A stretch of 35,378 nucleotides of DNA, taken from JAAYGD01 sp964609995 (lineage in GTDB: Bacteria; Bacillota_I; Bacilli_A; RF39; UBA660). The stretch is taken from positions 1 to 35,378 of the forward strand of contig CAZSTI010000008.1 of the NCBI GenBank assembly GCA_964609995.1. Reading direction: 5' to 3'. Positions 1-7,767 of this stretch are shown here, in pieces (position 1 is the first letter of the stretch; every line of letters begins with the position of its first letter). A model generated the notes under the pieces. The model was not told the DNA's origin. It did no database searches and saw nothing but the letters and a program-made list of their open reading frames with translations. Both the position numbers and the translations under genes were made by a program.

Positions 1-55
1 TATATTATTTCAATAAAAAAACATGTGTTTACATGTTTTTTTATGGCTTTAATCT
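1..55. repeat. 55-bp direct repeat, copy B (duplicated aspS tail plus terminator)
   Basis: This stretch is identical to 4535-4589. It contains the last codons and stop of aspS, read on the minus strand, plus its intrinsic terminator (12-bp arms at 15-26 and 31-42, loop GTTT). No aspS body precedes it here: upstream in transcription is the 233-residue gene. It is therefore a duplicated gene tail that marks the far end of the effector cassette. It reaches the window edge, so the repeat may continue further left. Confidence 0.95.
15..42 (-). terminator. Intrinsic terminator after the effector/partner pair
   Basis: The arms AAAAAAACATGT and ACATGTTTTTTT enclose a 4-nt loop. The structure is read on the minus strand and ends in a T run. 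It is an exact duplicate of the aspS terminator and would end the 4495-72 transcription unit. Confidence 0.8.
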
Positions 56-71
56 TAACTATAACATATAA

Positions 72-773
72 TTATTTTGAAATAACTATGTCTTTTAGTT
101 CATCTTTTTTATTAATACTAAATTCATCATATTTAATTATTTCAATTGGTTTATGAATTATGTTTTCACATGTTTTTTTCATATAATAAAATAATAATTC
201 ATTAGATCCTTCAATTTTTTCTCTCTCTTGTGACCATTCTTCATCTGTTTGATTAGATCTTTTATTATATTCATCATATCTAAATCCAAGTACTAATGTG
301 TTAACCGGAACAATAAAATTTGAAGAGTTTGGCCCCAATATGGTATGACTTTCATCATTTATTTGATTATTTATTAATTTATCATAAATATTTTCAAGAA
401 AAATCATATTTTTTTCATTTGAAATTGATTCTTTATTTAAACTTAATAATAATTCTTTATCATTATTATCTAATAGTCCAATGTTCAAATTATTTCTTAT
501 ATATAAATATTTTAATTCACTGCTTGATAAATACTGATATATATCCATTTCGCTTTCATCAATAGGTTTAATCTTATTATCTAACATAATTTCTTCATAT
601 TCATCTATATTGCACTTATTTCTTAAATATTCAATTAATAATTTTGTACAAGTTTTATAAATAGTAATATAGTCTTCTTTTTCTGAAAGAGATAAACTAT
701 TAAAATAATCACCATCTCTATTAGGTAATCTTGTATTTAAATTATTTTCATTTATAGTTAATTCTTTCTTCAT
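72..773 (-). CDS. Putative immunity/partner protein of the adjacent effector
   Basis: This is a 233-residue protein with no recognised family, signal peptide or membrane segment. It is charged and mostly helical-looking, with a C-terminal half that contains a hydrophobic strand (PVNTLVLGFRY) and an IIKYDEF segment. Its ATG overlaps the effector stop in an ATGA, and its ribosome site (GAGGAAATATT) lies inside the effector's last codons. The two are therefore translationally coupled. In polymorphic toxin loci this position is normally held by the cognate immunity protein, so that is the inferred role; a chaperone is the alternative. The decayed gene at 7390-7662 encodes a clear paralogue of its C-terminal part, which supports a locus-specific family. 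Confidence 0.6.
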   Translation of the reverse strand: MKKELTINENNLNTRLPNRDGDYFNSLSLSEKEDYITIYKTCTKLLIEYLRNKCNIDEYEEIMLDNKIKPIDESEMDIYQYLSSSELKYLYIRNNLNIGLLDNNDKELLLSLNKESISNEKNMIFLENIYDKLINNQINDESHTILGPNSSNFIVPVNTLVLGFRYDEYNKRSNQTDEEWSQEREKIEGSNELLFYYMKKTCENIIHKPIEIIKYDEFSINKKDELKDIVISK

Positions 774-3700
774 AATATTTCCTCAATCCATAATAAATTC
801 ATATTTGCATTTTTTGGTACTATTCTATGAAAACTGTAAGTATTTGGAATGGTAAGTCCATTAATTCCAAATACTGGTCTTGATTTTATTATATCACCAT
901 TTGGACCAATATTTTCTATTATTTCTTCGAAAAACAATTCTGATATAGGAATATATAATTCTTTACCCCAAGATGAAACTATCAAATTATCGTCTTTTAT
1001 ACCTATTACTTGTACAGCATGGCTTGAACCTTCGCTCCATTCCAATGTTGATAGGTATTTTTTTCCATGTAACAAATTAAAATTAATTGGAAAATTTTTA
1101 ATTCTATTAATTCCTAAAGATAAAAGATTACCCATTTCCAAAGATTTCTTCAATCTTTCAACGATAGTATCGGTTTCATATAATTTCAAAGGATCGTATC
1201 TAGTAGATAAAGTGGAAGAAGGAGAAAAACTATAATAATCAATTTGTAATAAACTATTATGATATGCAAAAAAAGAATTTATTAAGTCTTTATCTATTTC
1301 ACCATTTGAAAAACTCAATCCCCTAATATTATTTTTAGAAAATTGATCTATTATTTTTGGTTTGGAGCCTGATAAAGAAAAAATAGGATTGCCTCTTGAA
1401 ATAGTATCACCAGAAATATCACTATTAAAAAATAAAAACATATCTAATAATAATTCTATACTATTCAATCTATAAATATTTGGTTTTTTTTCATTTGGTT
1501 TATATTGCTTCACCATATCATAACCAAAATTAGCCTTAAATCCCTCAATATCATTTTTAAAATGTAACGTTATAGCATTTGCAATGTTAGCGTATGAACA
1601 TAATCCCATTACAGTATCCATTGATCCCAATATTTTATGTGCTTCAATAGTATTAAAACCCATATTAATTAGCTTATCTATCGCATAATCAAACTCGACT
1701 TTTTTAATTCTTTCAAAATTATTCATTATTATATTATATTTTTTAGGTTTTATTCCCTTACTCATTAAATAATCCATTAAATATTCTAATTCTTGATTAT
1801 AAAATACATCATCTGATACTATACTATTTATTAGATTAGTAACACTAGCTTTATCTATTTTTTTATTATTTATTAAATAGTCTTCATACCCTTTTAAATC
1901 AATTAATTTCATAAATTTTGATTTCTTTTTTGAATTCTTAAAATAAAACAAGTTCACATGTCTTACTATGCCTTGATCAACTCCAAAATCTCCGTTCATG
2001 CTTTTTTTTAAAAATCTTAAAAACTCAGTATTAGTCATTGTTTTAAATCTTTGTTGATAAATATACTTGTTTTTCTCATAATCAATTGTCCCATCTAATA
2101 ACAAAGTAGCGAGATGTTCAACATCTCCAAATTCTATAATTCTATTTACATTATTAGGGTTCAATTTTACTAATAATTTAAGTTGTTCAAGTACAAATCT
2201 ATTCATAAGCTTTTCAAGTTCAGATGTGGAATAGTTTTCCAAATTAATATCTGATATCAAATTAGTAATTGATTCATATGTTTCCTTTTCTTTTTTAGTC
2301 AAATGATTAGACTTATTAAAAAGAAAATTAAAAAAACCAACATCTTTTGCAATTCCTAATTCATAACCAAGTTCAATTAATTTTTGACTTCTAATAGATG
2401 GATCTTCTGCTTTATAAGTATCATATAACTTTAACATTTGTTGAAAATTAAGTTTTACTTCTTGTCCCATTACATTTAGTACCATTGCTGTTCCAGTTAT
2501 TGCTTTAGGTCCTATATCCATTACTCCTGCTGTTATAAATCCTAATATTGCCGATTCTAATGCCTCTAATGTTACTTCTTCTATATTGTACTTTGTTTTA
2601 TAATGTACTGATTCAAATCCTCTATCTACATATTGTTGTACAAATTCTGTCCAACCTTCATTAAATATATTCTTTAATATTCCTGCACCTTCATCTGCAA
2701 ATCCTGGTAATCCTCCTAACCTTTCTAATGCTGTTGATGCTAATGCTGATAAAAACGAATTAGCATATGCCATTGTAGTTAGTTCTCCATATGTTTGATT
2801 TGATTGTTCTACTTTGCTTCCAAATTGTGATAAAAATAAGTATCCTGTTCCTAATCCTGGAACTGATACATTTAATGCTATTGCTGGTGCCATATATCCT
2901 ATTCCTGTTCCTACTTGATATGACCCTTTATATAGTATTTTCCTTATACCTTGTATTTCTTCTGATTCGTTTACCTTATCATAAATTGTTTTATAATTAT
3001 TGTAGTCTTCTTCTCTTATTTTTCCTTCTTTAAATGCATTTAATTGTTCTTCCAATCCTTCTTCTGTATACTCTGTTGCTAGAAAATTTAATATATACAT
3101 TTGTTCATATTGATTAACTGATTTTATTCCATCTGAATAAAATGCATTTATAAATCCCTCAATTGAACCTTCAAATCCATCTTCCAAACCTTTTCCAAAA
3201 GATACAAAAAACTTTTGTACTCCTGTTGCATCTGATATCATATAATTTCTATAATTTTTGTATGATTCATATCCTTTTGCTCTATTTAAATAATCCTCTA
3301 GTGCTACCAAATAATCATTTGCACTTTGAACTCCATTTTTTCTATATTGATAATAAAATATTTTCTTTTGTTCTTCATTTAAATATTCCAAATCTTGAAA
3401 TCTTATTGATATGTATTCGTCCTTTGAAAAGAATGGATTTACTTGTATTCCATCTTCTGTTTCATAATTTATAAAATTAAATAATAATGCACTTACATAA
3501 TTTCCTTCTTCTAATGGATGCATTTTCTTTATATAATCTGGAAGCATATTGTATACTTCTATATCTTTATCTGTTAAACATATATAATTATCTTTAAACA
3601 GTATTTCTTTTGAATATTCTTCAAAATCTTTATTGTTTATTACTGTTTCAAATGGTCTTACCATATCATATATTTTTTTATCATACAAAATTGAAAGTAT

Positions 3701-4495
3701 CTGTGCTCTTTCATTAATCAATTTATCATGTTCTTCATATATTTGTGATATTTGATTTAGATATTCTTTGACATGTGTAATTAGTAAATCTATATTTTCT
3801 GTTCCTGTTAAACTTTTTATTCTTGACATTTCTAATTGATAAAACTCTGTAGAATTATCAAATGTTTTTAAATTTTCTAAAGAACTAAGCACACTAGTTA
3901 GTACACTGTATATACCTTCTATATTTTGGAAACCCATTACACTTATTCTACCGTCTTCTGTTATTGTTATGTTATACATATTCGCGGGATCAATCATAGG
4001 ATTATATATACCTAATAATCCATATAATGACATATTATCTCCAAGTTTATATTCGTTAAGAACAGAGTATTTTTCATCTATTGTTTTATCTATTCCTTTT
4101 ATCCTATCTTGTAATTCTTTTAGTGTGTTTTCAACCATTGCATTATAGCTTGTTCCAGTTTCTTCATTTTCTAATACTTTTAAGTTTTTTATTGCCCATG
4201 GAACTCCATCTTTATCTGTTAACATATTTATTTCACTTGGTATATCATTTAATCCATCCATCCATATATTATATGAGAATTGATTATTGTTCTTTATTTT
4301 AGAAACATTGTTTTTTAAGTTGTTAATGTTTGATCTTATATCATGAAGATATTCATTTATAGAAATTGTTGATACCCTACTATCTAAATCTCTATATATA
4401 ACATCATCAAGTTCATTTAAGGAGATAGATAGCATATTATCTATTTCACTTGATTTATTTATCAATTTATCAAAAAAATCAATTTCTACATTCAT
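770..4495 (-). CDS. Large putative type VII-type effector with papain-like C-terminal domain
   Basis: This is a 1241-residue protein. The ATG at 4495 is preferred because GAGGG precedes it; an in-frame ATG 33 nt upstream has no ribosome site and lies in a repeat. The N-terminal ~500 residues are helical and coiled-coil-like, with a W-x-x-G motif near residue 78. Residues ~525-670 are Gly/Ala-rich and hydrophobic, as in pre-toxin translocation regions. The C-terminus carries a probable cysteine peptidase: Cys966 in MGLCSYANIANA, His1159 in SSHAVQVIG, then VSSWGKE where papains have NSWG. The usual Asn is Ser. This architecture, the adjacent WXG-like genes and the coupled downstream gene suggest a secreted polymorphic toxin. 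A surface protease or a non-toxic secreted protein is possible. No classical signal peptide is seen. Confidence 0.6.
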   Translation of the reverse strand: MNVEIDFFDKLINKSSEIDNMLSISLNELDDVIYRDLDSRVSTISINEYLHDIRSNINNLKNNVSKIKNNNQFSYNIWMDGLNDIPSEINMLTDKDGVPWAIKNLKVLENEETGTSYNAMVENTLKELQDRIKGIDKTIDEKYSVLNEYKLGDNMSLYGLLGIYNPMIDPANMYNITITEDGRISVMGFQNIEGIYSVLTSVLSSLENLKTFDNSTEFYQLEMSRIKSLTGTENIDLLITHVKEYLNQISQIYEEHDKLINERAQILSILYDKKIYDMVRPFETVINNKDFEEYSKEILFKDNYICLTDKDIEVYNMLPDYIKKMHPLEEGNYVSALLFNFINYETEDGIQVNPFFSKDEYISIRFQDLEYLNEEQKKIFYYQYRKNGVQSANDYLVALEDYLNRAKGYESYKNYRNYMISDATGVQKFFVSFGKGLEDGFEGSIEGFINAFYSDGIKSVNQYEQMYILNFLATEYTEEGLEEQLNAFKEGKIREEDYNNYKTIYDKVNESEEIQGIRKILYKGSYQVGTGIGYMAPAIALNVSVPGLGTGYLFLSQFGSKVEQSNQTYGELTTMAYANSFLSALASTALERLGGLPGFADEGAGILKNIFNEGWTEFVQQYVDRGFESVHYKTKYNIEEVTLEALESAILGFITAGVMDIGPKAITGTAMVLNVMGQEVKLNFQQMLKLYDTYKAEDPSIRSQKLIELGYELGIAKDVGFFNFLFNKSNHLTKKEKETYESITNLISDINLENYSTSELEKLMNRFVLEQLKLLVKLNPNNVNRIIEFGDVEHLATLLLDGTIDYEKNKYIYQQRFKTMTNTEFLRFLKKSMNGDFGVDQGIVRHVNLFYFKNSKKKSKFMKLIDLKGYEDYLINNKKIDKASVTNLINSIVSDDVFYNQELEYLMDYLMSKGIKPKKYNIIMNNFERIKKVEFDYAIDKLINMGFNTIEAHKILGSMDTVMGLCSYANIANAITLHFKNDIEGFKANFGYDMVKQYKPNEKKPNIYRLNSIELLLDMFLFFNSDISGDTISRGNPIFSLSGSKPKIIDQFSKNNIRGLSFSNGEIDKDLINSFFAYHNSLLQIDYYSFSPSSTLSTRYDPLKLYETDTIVERLKKSLEMGNLLSLGINRIKNFPINFNLLHGKKYLSTLEWSEGSSHAVQVIGIKDDNLIVSSWGKELYIPISELFFEEIIENIGPNGDIIKSRPVFGINGLTIPNTYSFHRIVPKNANMNLLWIEEIL

Positions 4496-4505
4496 GCTAC
4501 CCTCT

Positions 4506-4530
4506 ATTATATGTATTAATAATAGCATTA
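4506..4530. repeat. 25-bp repeat upstream of the effector
   Basis: This is identical to 7665-7689. It lies 11 bp upstream of the effector ATG and directly next to the 55-bp repeat. On the minus strand it holds TATAAT-like hexamers, so it may be the cassette's promoter. The same element precedes the decayed partner paralogue. Confidence 0.9.
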
Positions 4531-4534
4531 TAAA

Positions 4535-4589
4535 TATATTATTTCAATAAAAAAACATGTGTTTACATGTTTTTTTATGGCTTTAATCT
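4535..4589. repeat. 55-bp direct repeat, copy A (genuine aspS 3' end)
   Basis: This is the original copy. It spans the last four codons and stop of aspS and its terminator, and it matches 1-55 with no mismatch. The two copies bracket the effector/partner pair, as expected if the pair arrived or was duplicated by recombination at the aspS tail. Confidence 0.95.
4549..4576 (-). terminator. Intrinsic terminator of hisS-aspS
   Basis: 12-bp arms (4549-4560 and 4565-4576) enclose a GTTT/AAAC loop and are followed by a T run on the minus strand. The first arm overlaps the aspS stop codon. Confidence 0.85.
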
Positions 4590-5888
4590 AGTAGGACCTC
4601 TATAAATTAAAGTAGCTTCTCTTATATTATCTATTTCAAATATTTTCATTATTAATCTAGCTAATCCAAATCCAAATCCTCCATGGGGTGGGCATCCATA
4701 TTTGAAAAATTCTGTATAAAAACTTAAATCATCGGGGTTCATGTTTTTCTCTTTAATATTTTCAATCAAATTATCATATCTATGTTCTCTTTGAGCACCA
4801 CTTGTAATTTCTACACCCTTAAATAATAAATCAAATGTTTGAGTAACTCCATTTTCATCTTTCATTACATAAAAACTTCTAGCTGAATAAGGAAAATTAG
4901 TAATGAAGATAAATTCACTATTATATTTTTTCTTTGCATATTCGCACATTAATTCTTCTTCTTTTCTTTCAAAGTCTTCTGTAACAACTCCAACATAATT
5001 ATACTCTTCTTTTAATATTTTTTTAGCATCGTAAAAATTTATTCTAGGAAATTTACTTTTTGCATCTGTTACTTCTACATTAAATACCTTTTTTATTTCT
5101 TCGCCATATTTTTCTTTTAATTTGGTCATGTAATATCTAGTCCATTCTTCTTCCATATCCATTACATCATCTACACTTTTTATCCAAGAAATTTCAGAAT
5201 CTATCATCAATATTTCTGTTGCATGGTAACTGGTATGAGAATTTTCTGCTCTAAAAACAGGCGCTATTTCAAATACTTTTTCAAACCCAGAAGCCATAGT
5301 CATCTGTTTATAAAATTGAGGAGATTGTGATAAACATGCTTTTTGACCGAAATAATCTAATCTAAACATTTCAGCACCAGATTCTGCAGATGAAGCACTA
5401 ATTTTTGGAGTATGTATTTCAATAAAATCATTATTTACCCAATATTCTCTCATCATTGCTTCTATATATGTTTGACATTTAAATAACAAGTTATTATCTT
5501 CTCTTCTTAAATCCAAAAACCTATAGTCTAATCTTGTCTCTCTTAAAGATTTATCTTTATTTTTTATATCAATTGGAAGTTCAGGTAAAGATAAAGATGT
5601 AATTAAAATATTAGATGGAATTAATTCAACACCATTTAATTTTACTTTTTCATTTTCTAACACTTTACAATCAATTGATAAAGTGCTTTCTAAAGATAAT
5701 GAACTAATTAGGTTGTTTAAACTTAAATTGTTTTCGTTTTTTTCAATAGTCATTTGTACTTTACCTGTTGAATCTCTTAATATTACAAATTGAACATATT
5801 GTAAATCTCTTATATTGTCTACCCATGCATCTAAATTGATTTCTTTATTAAAATAGTTTTTAATATCTTTTATATATATTTTATTCAT
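4575..5888 (-). CDS. aspS: Aspartyl-tRNA synthetase, archaeal/eukaryotic type
   Basis: This is a cytosolic class II synthetase of 437 residues that charges tRNA-Asp. It has an N-terminal OB-fold anticodon-binding domain (~1-100), motif 2 with SQSPQFYKQ and FRAENSHTSYHATE, and the motif 3 glycine run GGFGFGLARL near the C-terminus. The protein ends in the PTRLKP type of tail. At ~440 residues without the bacterial insertion (~590 in the bacterial form), it is the archaeal-type enzyme found in some Firmicutes. Such enzymes can be non-discriminating (also charging tRNA-Asn), but that cannot be decided here. The start codon overlaps the hisS stop (ATGA). It is co-regulated with hisS by the T-box. 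Confidence 0.92.
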   Translation of the reverse strand: MNKIYIKDIKNYFNKEINLDAWVDNIRDLQYVQFVILRDSTGKVQMTIEKNENNLSLNNLISSLSLESTLSIDCKVLENEKVKLNGVELIPSNILITSLSLPELPIDIKNKDKSLRETRLDYRFLDLRREDNNLLFKCQTYIEAMMREYWVNNDFIEIHTPKISASSAESGAEMFRLDYFGQKACLSQSPQFYKQMTMASGFEKVFEIAPVFRAENSHTSYHATEILMIDSEISWIKSVDDVMDMEEEWTRYYMTKLKEKYGEEIKKVFNVEVTDAKSKFPRINFYDAKKILKEEYNYVGVVTEDFERKEEELMCEYAKKKYNSEFIFITNFPYSARSFYVMKDENGVTQTFDLLFKGVEITSGAQREHRYDNLIENIKEKNMNPDDLSFYTEFFKYGCPPHGGFGFGLARLIMKIFEIDNIREATLIYRGPTRLKP

Positions 5889-7168
5889 AAATACCTCTTC
5901 ATTTCATTAATTTTTATTGTTTTTTGTTCACCTTTATCTAAGTCTTTAATAGTAACACTTTCATTATTCGCTTCATCATCTCCAATAAACATTACTTTTT
6001 TAATATTTAAGGATAATGCATAATTAATAATACTTTTTATACTTCTTTTTTCAAAAAATACTTGAACTTTCTTTTTGTTTTTTTGAACTTCTTTATAGCA
6101 TTTAGATATATATTCATAATTATCAGTCATAGGTATAATTAATATATCGGAAACAAATATTTCTTCGTCTTTAATCAAATTAAGTTCTAATAATTGATCA
6201 AATAATCTTGTTACTCCAATAGAAATTCCAACTCCGGGCAATACTTTGTCAGTATAATAACTCGCTAAATTATCATATCTTCCTCCAGAACATATACTAC
6301 CTATATTTGGATAATCATTTAAATATGTTTCATATACTGTTCCTGTATAGTAATCTAAACCTCTTGAAATTGTTAAATCAATTTCTATATACTTCTTATC
6401 TAATCCCAAATTATTTGAATATTTTAATACTTGATCCAATTCATTTACACCTTCAGAAAAATTCTTGTTATCAATATTCAATTTAAATTTTTTTAATATT
6501 TCAATATCAGCATTCATTGAAATGAACGCTATAATATTTTTGATTTTTTCCTCTTTTATTCCAATACTAATAAGTTCTTTAGTAACTTCTGATACTCCAA
6601 TTTTTCTTAACTTATCTATTATATTCATTATAATAGAAACTTTATCACTTATTTCAAGATATTCAAAATATCCATTTAACAATTTCCTATTGTTAATTTT
6701 TATTTTAAATTCTCCAATATTTAATTCTTTAAATATTTTATATATAATATAAGGTATTTCAGCATCATTATAGATTGATAATTCACTATCGCCTATTATA
6801 TCTATATCAGCTTGATAAAACTCTCTAAATCGTCCCTTTTGAGCTCTTTCCCCTCTATATACTTTTCCTATTTGGTATCTTCTAAAAGGAAAAGACAAAT
6901 TACCATAATTTAATACTACATATTTTGCAAGTGGAACAGTTAAATCAAATCTCATTACTTTATCATCAATTTTATATATTTGTTTTTCAGTTTCCCCTCC
7001 AACTTTCGCTAGCAATACTTCTGATGCTTCTAATATCGGTGTATCTAATGGTAAAAACCCAAAATACTCGTAATTTTTTTTAATAATATCTACCATATTA
7101 TTAAATTTAATTTGATCTTTTGGTAATAATTCCATATATCCAGATAATGTTCTTGGTTTAATTTTCAT
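5885..7168 (-). CDS. hisS: Histidyl-tRNA synthetase
   Basis: This is a class II synthetase of 427 residues that charges tRNA-His in the cytosol. Visible motifs are GKVYRGERAQKGRFREFYQ (motif 2), the histidine-specific SRGLDYYTGTVYE and GGRYDNL segments, and LPGVGISIGVTRL (motif 3). A C-terminal anticodon-binding domain follows. The start at 7168 is chosen because GAGGAGGTACT precedes it; an in-frame extension of 20 codons upstream reads through the T-box antiterminator and is not coding. It is the first gene of the two-gene hisS-aspS operon. Confidence 0.95.
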   Translation of the reverse strand: MKIKPRTLSGYMELLPKDQIKFNNMVDIIKKNYEYFGFLPLDTPILEASEVLLAKVGGETEKQIYKIDDKVMRFDLTVPLAKYVVLNYGNLSFPFRRYQIGKVYRGERAQKGRFREFYQADIDIIGDSELSIYNDAEIPYIIYKIFKELNIGEFKIKINNRKLLNGYFEYLEISDKVSIIMNIIDKLRKIGVSEVTKELISIGIKEEKIKNIIAFISMNADIEILKKFKLNIDNKNFSEGVNELDQVLKYSNNLGLDKKYIEIDLTISRGLDYYTGTVYETYLNDYPNIGSICSGGRYDNLASYYTDKVLPGVGISIGVTRLFDQLLELNLIKDEEIFVSDILIIPMTDNYEYISKCYKEVQKNKKKVQVFFEKRSIKSIINYALSLNIKKVMFIGDDEANNESVTIKDLDKGEQKTIKINEMKRYL

Positions 7169-7186
7169 AGTACCTCCTCTAAAAAT

Positions 7187-7354
7187 AAAAAGCATATCAT
7201 ATAGGGACGAGTTACCCCGCGGTGCCACCCTATTTCAAATGCTCTTAATTTAATCTAATAATAATTTTAATAAATAAGTGTCATTCATAATCAATAATTA
7301 ATGCTTTCACCAAATGCATCTCTCTAAAAATTAAATAATTACTACTAATCTTAT
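7187..7354 (-). promoter_or_regulatory. T-box leader of hisS-aspS with overlapping Asp/His specifier
   Basis: The conserved T-box AGGGTGGCACCGCGG is read on the minus strand at 7229-7215. It is followed by a terminator that pairs GCAT/ATAGGG with CCCTAT/ATGC and then TTTTT. Stem I shows AGAGAG and GGTGAAAGC. The specifier loop reads GAATGACACTT, with GAC (Asp) at 7282-7280 and CAC (His) at 7280-7278 sharing one C. Low charging of tRNA-Asp and/or tRNA-His should allow read-through into hisS-aspS. Confidence 0.9.
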
Positions 7355-7360
7355 TAATAT

Positions 7361-7366
7361 ATTATA
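7361..7366 (-). promoter_or_regulatory. Extended -10 promoter of the hisS T-box transcript
   Basis: TATAAT is preceded by TGT (extended -10) on the minus strand, about 7 nt before the start of the T-box leader. No convincing -35 is seen. Confidence 0.55.
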
Positions 7367-7389
7367 ACATATAAAAAATATAATTTAAA

Positions 7390-7662
7390 TTATTTGTTCC
7401 AAAACTGTTCTTTTTTAAAATCATTTATATTTTTTGAAATTTCATCATACATTATTATCGCAACCTTCATATTTTTTGAGGATGCTAATTCTTCTTGTAT
7501 ATAATTTATTCTATTTATTAATTATTCTTCCTTAGTATCATAATCATCAAACCCAGAATCTTGCCTTATATAATGAAAAGCAAACACAATTGCATCAAAA
7601 GGAGCTATATCTTCTGAACCAAAATCGCCATAAAATAAATACTTTTCGTTTGTCTTAGGCAT
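7390..7662 (-). pseudogene. Decayed paralogue of the effector partner (233-residue gene)
   Basis: Reading the minus strand from ATG at 7662 gives 46 residues, an in-frame TAA at 7522-7524, then 43 more residues in the same frame to a stop at 7390. The product aligns with the C-terminal part of the 72-773 protein: APFDAIVFAFHY against VPVNTLVLGFRY, and AIIMYDEISKN against EIIKYDEFSIN. The N-terminal ~135 residues are missing and no ribosome site is present. It begins 3 bp from the 25-bp repeat, so it looks like the remnant of an earlier cassette whose effector and partner 5' end were deleted. Confidence 0.7.
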
Positions 7663-7664
7663 AT

Positions 7665-7689
7665 ATTATATGTATTAATAATAGCATTA
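7665..7689. repeat. 25-bp repeat upstream of the decayed gene
   Basis: This is identical to 4506-4530. The following bases (about 7694-7711) weakly resemble the TTTTTTATGGCTTTAAT part of the aspS-tail repeat, as if a third, eroded copy once stood here. Confidence 0.85.
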
Positions 7690-7735
7690 CTAATTTTTTA
7701 TGGTTTTATTAAATTAATTATGATTAACTGATATA

Positions 7736-7767
7736 TATAAAAAACATATTATTTTATTAATATGTTT
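7736..7767 (-). terminator. Intrinsic terminator after the WXG-like gene pair
   Basis: The 10-bp arms AAACATATTA and TAATATGTTT, with a 6-nt loop, are followed on the minus strand by TTTAT. Confidence 0.75.

Noticed and set aside
849..1235. Plus-strand open frame of 128 codons inside the effector gene
   Set aside because: It is antisense to a conserved-looking domain, has no ribosome site, and its composition is that of a shadow frame. Other plus-strand frames inside minus-strand genes were rejected for the same reason.
770..4495. Calling the effector a standard LXG toxin
   Set aside because: The N-terminus is helical with a W-x-x-G, but I cannot see the LXG signature with confidence. Only type VII-type is suggested, from context.
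4496..4528. Upstream in-frame start of the effector (MLLLIHIIEGS)
   Set aside because: It lies within the 25-bp repeat and has no ribosome site. The ATG at 4495 has GAGGG at proper spacing. The same repeat at 7665-7689 hits a stop in that frame.
1..4589. Insertion sequence or transposon bracketed by the 55-bp repeats
   Set aside because: No transposase or integrase is present, the repeats are direct copies of a gene tail and not terminal inverted repeats, and no short target duplication is seen.
7169..7228. 20-codon N-terminal extension of hisS
   Set aside because: It reads through the T-box antiterminator/terminator; the ATG at 7168 has a strong GAGGAGG site and gives the normal family N-terminus.
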